Source: Photobacterium pectinilyticum
GTDB taxonomy: Bacteria; Pseudomonadota; Gammaproteobacteria; Enterobacterales; Vibrionaceae
Direction: 5' to 3'
DNA: 64,000 bases
NCBI RefSeq assembly: GCF_024357955.1
Contig: NZ_JANEYT010000019.1
Coordinates: 21,229 to 85,228, forward strand
Made by a program: the position numbers and the translations under genes. This document shows, one piece after another, positions 31,508 to 39,521 of the stretch (position 1 is the first letter of the stretch; every line of letters begins with the position of its first letter). The notes under the pieces were generated by a model. That model was given only the letters and a program-made list of their open reading frames with translations. It was not told the DNA's origin and did not search any database.

Positions 31508-31523
31508 CCGGAAACGATTACAT
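31508..31523. promoter_or_regulatory. lamB distal GalR-type operator
   Basis: CCGGAAACGATTACAT keeps the GGAAACG-TTAC core. Its centre is 139 bp from that of the proximal operator, suitable for looping. Weaker than the proximal site. Confidence 0.6.
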
Positions 31524-31553
31524 TTGGTGGGGCTGTGAGGAGAGGAGATAAAT

Positions 31554-31590
31554 AAAAAGCCCAACAAAACATGAGGTTGGGCTTTTTTGA
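31554..31590. terminator. Bidirectional hairpin between lamB promoter and gene remnants
   Basis: AAAAGCCCAAC and GTTGGGCTTTT arms around an 11-nt loop, with T-rich tails in both directions. No intact gene ends here. On the minus strand it would terminate a transcript coming from the decayed region at 31847-32172. Confidence 0.75.
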
Positions 31591-31846
31591 TCAATAGAAA
31601 CTAACTTCTTTTCCAAGCAGTACTGATTGCTCGGTAAGCCAAGTAAAGAAGTTATCTATGAGTGTTTTGAGTTAGGAACCCAAGGATAACGTTTCACTTT
31701 TAATCACAATAGCCACAGAATACGTCAGCTGTTAGTGCGAATTCAAGTAATATGTGAAACTCCTCGAGTGTGTGTTTAACTCAAAACACCGCATTTTTAC
31801 TGGGGTGGTATCGATTTCACCCGCGGCATAAACTTAGCGAATAACC

Positions 31847-32172
31847 TTAGCTTTTTTCGGGGGGAAGCAGGAACACGCCATTAGGGTTAATCGTCAAGTA
31901 TGCATGGTCGATGAAGTTGGCATTGAACTGTGCAGAGTTTAGTTGAAGCAATTATTCCCCCGTCAATGTTGCGGTAGACCCACACCATTATCACGCAATC
32001 CTAAGCTGAAATGGTTCCCCGGAACCAATGCGAGCTTAATCTTAGTCGTATTAGCAACCTTTTCGGATTCTGCGTTTTCAGCCAGCCTTATACAGATGAA
32101 GGTGTGAGAGCTGTCTCTAAAGTTGAATGTTAAATGTGACCATTCAATAAATGCACGTAAAAGAGGGGGTAT
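31847..32172 (-). pseudogene. Decayed coding sequence, unidentified
   Basis: Two leftward open stretches in different frames read like protein but have no good start and are broken by stops. The upstream piece (32172-31966) contains HTFICIRLAENAESEKVAN and KIKLALVPGNHFSLGL. The downstream piece (31951-31850) contains FNANFIDHAYLTINPNGVF and ends LLPPEKS before a TAA. The LxLVPGxxF pattern recalls the C-terminal part of fold-type I PLP aminotransferases or MocR regulators, but this is a guess. A terminator downstream at 31554 fits an old leftward gene. The surrounding 1-kb gap (31591-32332) has no other gene. Confidence 0.35.
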
Positions 32173-32332
32173 TTATGGATATATATTTAAAAGTTGTTTT
32201 TCTTTTGTATTTAACTTATTGATATTAAATATATTAAGTGATTTCCATTTGAAATAAGTACATTTGTTCATATTTTTTATGCAATAAACACCACATTCAA
32301 CGTTTCTCTTATTTTTATATAGGAGAAATGGT

Positions 32333-33079
32333 ATGAATAAAACATCGCTATTTTGCGTTTTGGTATTGCTAGCTTCAGCGACTTCTGGACGTGCTTTTTC
32401 AGAGGAAGTATTTAATTCTCAAGGAAAATATAAAAACTTCAGTTTTGTTGGGGCTGGCTTGGCCGTGGGAGAGACTGTTTTCTCTGATAAGGGGAGTCGA
32501 CCCAGTATAAAACCTTATATATTCCATCATAGTGATTATGGTTTTATCGATGGTAGCTTAGCCAACCTAGCGCTGACACCTTGGTTTGGCCTGTCTGGTA
32601 ATTTACGCTTGTCTGAGGTTTCAGGTGATTTTGACGATATACCCACTGGTATAGATGATCGGGAAAGCAGCGGAGAATTAGGGGTAACCTTGGGTACAGT
32701 CGGTGCGAGGTTAACGTATTTGCATGATATTACTGATAAACACAACGGGTATGAGGTTCAGCTTCATTTCGGGCGCGCCTTTGATACTCCCTTGGAAAGA
32801 CTCACTTTATCTCCTTATGTTGAACTGAATTATCGTGATAACAATCTCTCTGGTTATATCTATAGTGTTTCTGAAAGAGAATCTAACGCTTCTGGGTTTC
32901 AACAGTTTAAATCCGGTGATACTTGGGTTTATAAGGGAGGGGTGACTGGGCTATACGATATCAGCCATCATTTATTGGGAGTCTCTAAATTAGAGTTGGA
33001 ATATCACGACAGTGATAGTCCGCTTGTACAGAATGATTTTGGGTGGAAGTTTAGTGTCGGAGCGGCTTATCGATTTTAA
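32333..33079 (+). CDS. MipA/OmpV-family outer-membrane protein
   Basis: 248 residues. Signal peptide MNKTSLFCVLVLLASATSGRA, then alternating beta strands and a C-terminal aromatic residue (FSVGAAYRF), the outer-membrane sorting pattern. FVGAGLAVGETVF, IKPYIFHHSDYGFIDG and the closing LELEYHDSDSPLV-type strands match the MipA/OmpV family. A strong ribosome site (AGGAGA, 6 nt) fixes the start. The role is probably as a small scaffold or porin-like barrel; not known for this member. Confidence 0.82.
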   Translation: MNKTSLFCVLVLLASATSGRAFSEEVFNSQGKYKNFSFVGAGLAVGETVFSDKGSRPSIKPYIFHHSDYGFIDGSLANLALTPWFGLSGNLRLSEVSGDFDDIPTGIDDRESSGELGVTLGTVGARLTYLHDITDKHNGYEVQLHFGRAFDTPLERLTLSPYVELNYRDNNLSGYIYSVSERESNASGFQQFKSGDTWVYKGGVTGLYDISHHLLGVSKLELEYHDSDSPLVQNDFGWKFSVGAAYRF

Positions 33080-33131
33080 TTTTTTTCCAGGCAGAATCCT
33101 TTTAGTGCGGCGTCTTGTACCTGAATGCAAA

Positions 33132-33158
33132 AAAGGATTGGCATTGAGCCAATCCTTT
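33132..33158. terminator. Shared terminator of convergent genes
   Basis: AAAGGATTGGC (33132-33142) and GCCAATCCTTT (33148-33158) form a perfect 11-bp stem with a 5-nt loop, with A and T flanks, between the ompV-like gene and the leftward VOC gene. Confidence 0.88.
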
Positions 33159-33178
33159 GTTGATATTTTTGTGAACAT

Positions 33179-33664
33179 TTACTCGTAATCAGAAGCGTAA
33201 GTTTCTTCGTAAGTGTGTGAGTAAAGTTCAAACAGGTTGCCAAACGGGTCTTCTAGATAAACCATTTTGGCTGGTTTGTTATCATCTTCTGGGTGGTAGC
33301 GCATGATGTCCATACGTACTTTACCACCGAATTTTTCTACTTTTTCAATTACAGCTGCAAAGTCGTCGGTTTGCAGACAGAAGTGGAAAATACCAAGTCG
33401 AGAGAAATCGACCTCGTGGCGTTCCTGTCGCTCTTTCATCTCAAAAAGTTCGACACCAATACCATCTGTTGTAACGAGGTGGGCAATGTTAAAGCCCTTG
33501 AAGCCTTCGCCGAACACAGCGATACACATTCTACCAATAGCGGTTTCCCGCTCTTCAATAACTTTGGTGTTGTTCATTACGACTTTAAGGCCAAGAGCAT
33601 TGGTATAAAACTCAACAGCTTTATCCATATCGGCGACCATGATACCAACGTGATTCATTTTCAT
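33179..33664 (-). CDS. VOC (glyoxalase-fold) family protein
   Basis: 161 residues from ATG 33664, preceded by TGGAGC; the frame is open further upstream. Two beta-alpha-beta-beta-beta modules: MNHVGIMVADMDKAVEFYTNALGLKV and, after residue 80, LGIFHFCLQTDDF ... VYLEDPFGNLFELY. Possible metal ligands are H4, the histidine in IFHF and the glutamate in NLFELY, as in glyoxalase/dioxygenase members. Substrate unknown. Confidence 0.82.
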   Translation of the reverse strand: MKMNHVGIMVADMDKAVEFYTNALGLKVVMNNTKVIEERETAIGRMCIAVFGEGFKGFNIAHLVTTDGIGVELFEMKERQERHEVDFSRLGIFHFCLQTDDFAAVIEKVEKFGGKVRMDIMRYHPEDDNKPAKMVYLEDPFGNLFELYSHTYEETYASDYE

Positions 33665-33930
33665 AATTTGCTCCAGACTCAGATGATTGTGAGGTGATTT
33701 GTTTCGATGGGGAGAGTATATGGAATTGTTTATATCAATAGAAATTATCAATATTTATAGTAATGATAATTTAAAATTATTATAAGGTGTTTACTTTAGT
33801 GGCTGAGAACTGGAGCAGCTTATAATCGGTAATTCATCACATAACCAGCCTATTGCGAGGCCATTGTATGCATAGGTTAGCCAAAAACATCTATTCTTAT
33901 AGGTGCCTTTTACTTCTGTAGGATCACAGC

Positions 33931-34128
33931 ATGAAAAAGCTAATTGGTTTACTGGTAATGATGTTATTCAGTTTTTCGGTACAGGCTGGGGGAGGTTCTG
34001 GTACCGGTGGGATTCCGAGTATCCCTTGTGTGATTGATGGTAAGCTCATCCATAAACATCTTCAAATTACTGAGTGTAACGAACTGAAGAAAGAAGCAAC
34101 TGATCAGAAAGCGAAAACGGTGTACTAA
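33931..34128 (+). CDS. Small secreted protein
   Basis: 65 residues. Clear signal peptide MKKLIGLLVMMLFSFSVQA, then a glycine-rich start (GGGSGTGG) and two cysteines (IPSIPCVIDGK, ITECNELKK) that may form a disulfide, and a lysine-rich tail. AGGA upstream supports ATG 33931. No recognised family. It lies 240 bp before the alpha-galactosidase and is probably unrelated to it. Confidence 0.6.
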   Translation: MKKLIGLLVMMLFSFSVQAGGGSGTGGIPSIPCVIDGKLIHKHLQITECNELKKEATDQKAKTVY

Positions 34129-34278
34129 CAACTCATGCGGTATCAATTAAACTCTATCTGTGACGGGGTCACTTTTGCCCCCGTACACCTCCACCTTATC
34201 TTCATATCCATTTCTTAACCTGAAACTGTTCTGGTAAAGCACTATCGTGCTTAAATGTTAATTGTTACTTGATTTGGT

Positions 34279-34294
34279 CTGGAAACGTTTCCAT
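34279..34294. promoter_or_regulatory. GalR-type operator of the alpha-galactosidase gene
   Basis: CTGGAAACGTTTCCAT, near-perfect palindrome. TCACAG (34308-34313) follows 13 bp later and completes a weak CRP site (TGCGT-GCTGGC-TCACA, 34297-34312). Confidence 0.78.
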
Positions 34295-34332
34295 GGTGCG
34301 TGCTGGCTCACAGTATCTGCTGAGTATTTCAT

Positions 34333-34338
34333 TATGAT
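34333..34338 (+). promoter_or_regulatory. -10 box of the alpha-galactosidase promoter
   Basis: TATGAT lies 19 bp after TCACAG, which places the CRP-like site at a class II position and the operator near -60. The leader would be about 24 nt. Confidence 0.5.
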
Positions 34339-34368
34339 CGGATGAAATTTCATGCTTAACGGGAAACC

Positions 34369-36492
34369 ATGACAATGGAAAAGCAAATCATTCGTCTAAG
34401 AGGTCAGCAATCTGAAATGATTGTTGAGATTGGAGAAATCGCTGAAGTACTCTACTGGGGCGAGTCTATTTCTGGCTATCCGAAGGGTGCAGCTCTTGCC
34501 TTGAAACGGCCTGTACCTTACGGCCGCTTAGATAATGATGTGCCTGTTTCGTTGCATCCTGAATTAGCAAGAGGCGTATTTGGTAGTCCAGCACTGGAAG
34601 GTCATCGTAATGGGCAAGACTGGGCTCCCGCATTTACCATCAAGTCTATTTCACACCAAAGCGGTAGCCTTATTATTGAAAGCCACGACTCTATTGCAGG
34701 TCTAGCTCTAACGGTGAATCTGGATTTGGATAGCAATGATGTTGTCCAACTTAAGCAAACACTAACAAATACCGGGGAAGGGGAATATCTGGTTAACCGG
34801 CTTGCTAATACCTTACCTATTCCTGAGCGGGCCAATGAACTGCTGACCTACTATGGTCGCTGGGTTAAAGAGTTTCAGCAGGTACGCCAAACGTTATCTC
34901 AAGGTGGCTATCAGCAAGAAAACCGCCGTGGTCGTACATCCCATGAACATTACCCGGCACTGATTGCAGGTACTAAAGGTTTTGGAGAGTGTGATGGCGA
35001 TGTCTGGGGCTTCCACTTTGCGTGGAGCGGTAACCACCGTATGCGTGTTGACGTTAAAGCCGATGGGCGACGTGTTGTGCAAGCTGAAGCTATTTATTTG
35101 CCGGGTGAAATCTCTTTGCAACCAGGTGAAAGCTTGGTCACACCTGTATTGTATGCTTCGCACAGTGGAGCGGGTTTGAATAGCATGAGTCAGCAATTCC
35201 ATGGCCATGTTCGCGAGTCTATCCTTGCGCCGCAAATCAGTGAAAAGCCAAGGCCAATCCACCTTAATACGTGGGAAGGCATATACTTTGACCACGATCC
35301 TGCTTATATCAAAGAGATGGCGACAGAGTCAGCCAAAATGGGCGTCGAGCGCTTCATTATCGATGACGGTTGGTTCAAGGGCCGTAATGGTGACAAAGCC
35401 GCACTGGGTGATTGGTATCTTGATGAAGCTAAATACCCACAAGGGCTTGAAGGTATTGTCAGCCATGTGAACCAGTTAGGTATGGAGTTTGGTTTGTGGT
35501 TTGAGCCCGAGATGATTAACAAGGACTCGGATCTGTATCGTAACCACCCCGACTGGCTGCTGGCTGTTGGCGGTTATGATCAGCCAACGGGCCGTAACCA
35601 GTATGCGATTGACTTACAGAATGAAGATGCCTTTGCGTACTTGCTTGAAAGATTGGATCATTTTTTGTCTCGCTACAATATCGCTTACATTAAGTGGGAT
35701 ATGAACCGTGAGATTGTTCAGCCTGCTCATCGGGGACGTGCCGCAGGAAATAACCAAGTGACGCGCTATTATGAACTGGTAGAGCAGATCCGAGAGCGTC
35801 ATCCTGAGGTTGAAATTGAGTCTTGTGCTGCGGGTGGTGGCCGAATTGACTTTGAGGTACTGAAACGTACCCATCGTTTTTGGACATCAGATAACAATGA
35901 TGCTCTGGAAAGGCAGCAGATCCAACGAGGGTTCAGCTATTTCTTCCCACCAGAAGTGATGGGTAGTCATATCGGTGCCCGTCATTGTCATAGTACTCGT
36001 CGCACCCATGATATCCGCTTTCGTGGCCTGACTGCCTTGTTTGGCCATATGGGGATTGAGCTTGACCCGGTTAAAGAAGGAGCTGAAGAAAAAGTGGGCT
36101 TTGAGCGTTATATCAAGCTGCACAAAACTTATCGTTCTTTGCTTCATAGCGGTAAGTCTGTGCGTATTCCGGTTGATGATCATGACGGCCAATTAGCGAA
36201 GGCGGTAATCAGTGAGGATGGTAATGAAGCACTGGTTATGGTGGCACAACTTTCGATGCCAACCAATTCACTGAGTGGTGTGCTGCGGATCCCGGGTTTG
36301 GATGCAGATAAAGCCTATACTATTTCGGTGATTGATCACCCTGACAACTTCCATGAAGGCTTGGTGAACCAGCAACCGGCGTGGACAAAGCAACCAACGG
36401 TGCTAACAGGGGAGTGGTGCCAAAAGATAGGTTTAGCCATGCCTATTCTTGATGCCGAAAGTGCGGTACTTATTAGGTTAGCGGCTGAATAA
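34369..36492 (+). CDS. Alpha-galactosidase, GH36
   Basis: 707 residues, the length of RafA/AgaN-type family 36 enzymes: an N-terminal beta-sandwich, a TIM barrel from about residue 310 and a C-terminal beta domain. The nucleophile aspartate is in YIKWDMNREI, the acid/base aspartate in WTSDNNDALER, and SCAAGGGRIDFE holds the substrate-binding cysteine/glycine block. It releases galactose from melibiose, raffinose and similar alpha-galactosides, probably in the cytoplasm since no signal peptide is present. Two possible starts (34369, 34375). Followed by melB with its own promoter. Confidence 0.93.
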   Translation: MTMEKQIIRLRGQQSEMIVEIGEIAEVLYWGESISGYPKGAALALKRPVPYGRLDNDVPVSLHPELARGVFGSPALEGHRNGQDWAPAFTIKSISHQSGSLIIESHDSIAGLALTVNLDLDSNDVVQLKQTLTNTGEGEYLVNRLANTLPIPERANELLTYYGRWVKEFQQVRQTLSQGGYQQENRRGRTSHEHYPALIAGTKGFGECDGDVWGFHFAWSGNHRMRVDVKADGRRVVQAEAIYLPGEISLQPGESLVTPVLYASHSGAGLNSMSQQFHGHVRESILAPQISEKPRPIHLNTWEGIYFDHDPAYIKEMATESAKMGVERFIIDDGWFKGRNGDKAALGDWYLDEAKYPQGLEGIVSHVNQLGMEFGLWFEPEMINKDSDLYRNHPDWLLAVGGYDQPTGRNQYAIDLQNEDAFAYLLERLDHFLSRYNIAYIKWDMNREIVQPAHRGRAAGNNQVTRYYELVEQIRERHPEVEIESCAAGGGRIDFEVLKRTHRFWTSDNNDALERQQIQRGFSYFFPPEVMGSHIGARHCHSTRRTHDIRFRGLTALFGHMGIELDPVKEGAEEKVGFERYIKLHKTYRSLLHSGKSVRIPVDDHDGQLAKAVISEDGNEALVMVAQLSMPTNSLSGVLRIPGLDADKAYTISVIDHPDNFHEGLVNQQPAWTKQPTVLTGEWCQKIGLAMPILDAESAVLIRLAAE

Positions 36493-36641
36493 TCATTATA
36501 TTTCAGCATTAGATTGAATGGATGGGGCCTAGTCACAGGTCCCATCTTTTTTTGATATTTACAGTATGCAGTTTTGTATGATGGCAGAATAAACACATGA
36601 AGTGATCAAAATCCCATTTTGTGGTTCTACCCATGGAATAA

Positions 36642-36657
36642 ATGGAAACGTTTCCAT
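36642..36657. promoter_or_regulatory. GalR-type operator of melB
   Basis: ATGGAAACGTTTCCAT is a perfect 16-bp palindrome. TCACAG (36672-36677) follows 14 bp later. Confidence 0.82.
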
Positions 36658-36696
36658 GGGTGGGGTTTGGATCACAGTTATCCTCCTGTAGATCCT

Positions 36697-36702
36697 TAAT
36701 AT
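36697..36702 (+). promoter_or_regulatory. -10 box of melB
   Basis: TAATAT lies 19 bp after TCACAG, the same spacing as in the alpha-galactosidase promoter. Transcription would start near 36709 with a leader of about 95 nt. Confidence 0.5.
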
Positions 36703-36804
36703 ACCTTCTGAGCCCAGAGCTTAAAAAAATAAAGATACAATAATTAATTCTGTACGTGCCCTTTTAGTTAGGGAAGGGGTATGGAACAGATTGAAGGATA
36801 AAAA

Positions 36805-38175
36805 ATGTCTGACAAAATTACACTACAAACCAAACTATCATATGGTCTGGGTGCACTAGGTAAAGATTTCGCGTGTGCACCGATTTATATTTTCTTGATG
36901 TTCTACTTCACCGATGTTGCAGGCTTGTCTGCTGCTTTTGTGGGTACTATCTTCCTTGCTGCCCGTATTCTTGATGCGGTTACTGATCCAATGATGGGGG
37001 TGATTGTTGATAACACCCGTTCAAAATTTGGTAAATTCCGCCCGTGGATTGTGATTGGTACATTGCTGAATGCCATCGTATTGGTTGGCCTGTTCAGCAC
37101 TCACATGTTCGAAGGTCCTGCTCTATACCTTTATGCCGCAGCTGCATACATTCTCTGGGGCCTCACTTACACCATTATGGATATCCCTTACTGGTCAATG
37201 ATCCCGGCGCTGTCGAGCGAGCGCCAAGAACGTGAAAAGCTGGTTGTATGGCCACGTCTATTTGCCAGCCTTGCATGGTTTATCACCGGTACTTACGGCC
37301 TTCACATTGTCGGTGTATTGGGCGACGGTAACCAAGGTGATGGCTTTTTCAATATGGCGATGCTGATTGCAGTACTGTTCGTGATGAGTGCTTTCTTGAT
37401 TGCGCGGAACGTAAAAGAAAAAGCGGCGCCAGCCAATGTTAAACCTGCAGAAAAATTCAGTTTCAAAGATGTACTGATTATTATTGGTAAAAACGACCAG
37501 CTAAAAGCACTGATTGGTACTGTTCTATCATTCCAGATTGCTAACCTGCTTGTTGGTGGCTTTGCTATCTACTACTTCTCTTACGCATTGGGTAATCCAG
37601 AATTGTTCCCAGTCTATATGATGGTCGCGGGTGCGGCAGAAGTTGCTGGTGTGTTCTTGTTCCCTCGTATTGCCGCTAAACTTCCACGTAAGCACTTGTG
37701 GAAAATGGCATGTGGTTTCCCAATTCTCTCTTGTATCATTTTGTTCGTAATGGCAGTCATGTTCCCTGGCAGTACGCTGCTTATCGGTTTAGCGGGTGCG
37801 GCAATTAAATTCGGTGTGGGTATTGCTAACGCACTACAAACAGTGATGCTTGCCGATGTTGTTGACTACGGTGAGTACAAAACAGGTCGCCGCAGCGAGA
37901 GTGTTATCTTCTCTGTGCAGACAATGTTAGTTAAATTCGCCGGTGCGGCTGGTGGCTTTATTGTAGGTGTGGGCTTGTCAGTGGTTGGTTATGTACCAAA
38001 TGTCGAGCAAACAGCTGATACCATTATGGGTCTGAACTTTATGATGTTTGGTTTGCCTGCAATATTGATGGCAGTAAGTGGTATCGTTTACCAACGCTAC
38101 TACCGCTTGCATGACGGTTTCAACAAAGATGATGTTGAGAACGATATGGTTGATGCAAAACCAGTCCAAGCGTAA
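36805..38175 (+). CDS. melB: MelB-type sodium/galactoside symporter (GPH family)
   Basis: 456 residues, twelve helices. KLSYGLGALGKDFACAPIY at the start, DAVTDPMMGVIVDNTRS with the cation-site aspartates of helix 2, KFGKFRPWIVIGT, TYTIMDIPYWSMIPA in helix 4 and ADVVDYGEYKTGRRSE near residue 355 are all family hallmarks and follow E. coli MelB closely. It takes up melibiose, and possibly lactose or raffinose, with sodium or protons. No lacY is present in the window, so MelB may also serve lacZ (inference). A good ribosome site (AAGGA) precedes the start. Confidence 0.92.
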   Translation: MSDKITLQTKLSYGLGALGKDFACAPIYIFLMFYFTDVAGLSAAFVGTIFLAARILDAVTDPMMGVIVDNTRSKFGKFRPWIVIGTLLNAIVLVGLFSTHMFEGPALYLYAAAAYILWGLTYTIMDIPYWSMIPALSSERQEREKLVVWPRLFASLAWFITGTYGLHIVGVLGDGNQGDGFFNMAMLIAVLFVMSAFLIARNVKEKAAPANVKPAEKFSFKDVLIIIGKNDQLKALIGTVLSFQIANLLVGGFAIYYFSYALGNPELFPVYMMVAGAAEVAGVFLFPRIAAKLPRKHLWKMACGFPILSCIILFVMAVMFPGSTLLIGLAGAAIKFGVGIANALQTVMLADVVDYGEYKTGRRSESVIFSVQTMLVKFAGAAGGFIVGVGLSVVGYVPNVEQTADTIMGLNFMMFGLPAILMAVSGIVYQRYYRLHDGFNKDDVENDMVDAKPVQA

Positions 38176-38204
38176 TTTATCTAAGCTTCAATTCAGTAGA
38201 TAAG

Positions 38205-38234
38205 AAACAGCTACCTTCGGGTAGCTGTTTTTGT
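38205..38234 (+). terminator. Terminator of melB
   Basis: AAACAGCTACC (38205-38215), a TTCG tetraloop, and GGTAGCTGTTT (38220-38230), then more T. A perfect 11-bp stem. Confidence 0.92.
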
Positions 38235-38256
38235 TTATGTGTTTGCCCTTCTTGTT

Positions 38257-38868
38257 TTAGGCTTCTTTAAGGGTTTGATAGCCAGCCCAAATACGGGTCA
38301 CGGTCGTAATCCAGCACAGTGTACCGAATATCCAGGCAATCAAAGCGAAGTGGGCAGGGAATAGGCAGAACAGTATAAAGCAGGTAATGGTTTCGGTACC
38401 TTCAGCTAGACCGCCAATATAATATAGCGACTTCTGCTTATAGACTGGACTTTCTATGTTGCGCTTACCGGCCATGATAGCAAAGCTAAGAAAGCTCGAG
38501 CCGGTGCCGATAAAAGAGAAAATAAGGAAAGCACCAGCTACCGCATTGGCATCAGGGTTCGCCAAAACAAAGCCGAAGGGCACCATGGAATAAAACAGAA
38601 AGTCCAAGGTGATATCGAGAAAACCACCGCAATCGGTAATACCTTGGCGGCGGGCGATTGCTCCATCAAGTCCATCGAAGATACGATTGATGACAATAAA
38701 GCCTAAGGCCCAACTGTAGGCTTCCAAAGCCAAGGCGGGTAAGGCGAATAAACCAATCACAAAACCGGTTAATGTCACTTGGTTTGCCGTGATACCAAGT
38801 TTGTCAGGTAGTGCCGAGAAAGTGGTTAGGGGCCAGCGGATCACTTTGATCGCGTATCTATCTAGCAT
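38257..38868 (-). CDS. ynjF: CDP-alcohol phosphatidyltransferase family protein, YnjF-like
   Basis: 203 residues from ATG 38868, with AGGA 9 nt upstream; the frame is open to 38904. The family signature is complete: RIFDGLDGAIARRQGITDCGGFLDITLDF, i.e. DGxxAR-(8)-GxxxD-xxxD. About five helices. The enzyme joins a CDP-linked alcohol to an acceptor alcohol at the inner membrane; substrates of YnjF are not established. Last gene of the ynj operon, overlapping ynjD by 7 bp. Confidence 0.85.
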   Translation of the reverse strand: MLDRYAIKVIRWPLTTFSALPDKLGITANQVTLTGFVIGLFALPALALEAYSWALGFIVINRIFDGLDGAIARRQGITDCGGFLDITLDFLFYSMVPFGFVLANPDANAVAGAFLIFSFIGTGSSFLSFAIMAGKRNIESPVYKQKSLYYIGGLAEGTETITCFILFCLFPAHFALIAWIFGTLCWITTVTRIWAGYQTLKEA

Positions 38869-39521
38869 GGTTGTTGTTCCTGATAAGCGGTTGTCCATGG
38901 CCAATTTAATACACGGCCTTGTGGTGGGATATCATCATGATCATGGGTGACCATGATCGCAGGGATCTGGCGGCTTTTGATTTGATCAAAGACAAACTGC
39001 CTGAACTCATTTCGCAATGCTTTATCTAGCTTACTGAATGGTTCATCGAGCAGAACAGCATGAGGTTCCGAGAGAAGCATCCGCATCAAGCTGATCCTCG
39101 CACGTTGTCCGCCAGAAATTTCACTGGGTTGCTTATTGGCCAATTGAGATAAGCCAATGGTTGTTAGTGTTGATTCGGCCCGCTCAACCCGCTCCTTGCC
39201 ACGGTAATGGCGGGGAATACCGAACATGAGGTTTTCTAACACGCTTAGATGCGGAAAAAGCAAATCATCTTGAAATAGTAAACCTATCTTACGTTGATCT
39301 GGGGCCTGCGCCATCACGCTACGCTCGTTGAGTGCCACCTCGCCGGATAGGGAGAAGTCATTGACGAGGTGTCCGGCAATAGCACTGAGTAAGGTTGATT
39401 TCCCGCAACCGCTAGGGCCCATTAAGGTGAAAACTTCACCAGGGCAAACGTCAAAACTGACAGGTGAAAAAAGAGGGGTGTCACCATGTCGGATTGCGAG
39501 ATTTTTCACAGATAATGTCAT
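38862..39521 (-). CDS. ynjD: ABC transporter ATP-binding protein YnjD
   Basis: 219 residues. Walker A GPSGCGKSTLL near residue 34, signature ISGGQRARISLMRML, Walker B AVLLDEPFSKLDKA and switch histidine in MVTHDHDD. Energises the YnjC permease. It overlaps ynjC by 4 bp and ynjF by 7 bp. The transported substrate is unknown; the family is related to thiamine and iron importers. Confidence 0.9.
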   Translation of the reverse strand: MTLSVKNLAIRHGDTPLFSPVSFDVCPGEVFTLMGPSGCGKSTLLSAIAGHLVNDFSLSGEVALNERSVMAQAPDQRKIGLLFQDDLLFPHLSVLENLMFGIPRHYRGKERVERAESTLTTIGLSQLANKQPSEISGGQRARISLMRMLLSEPHAVLLDEPFSKLDKALRNEFRQFVFDQIKSRQIPAIMVTHDHDDIPPQGRVLNWPWTTAYQEQQPC

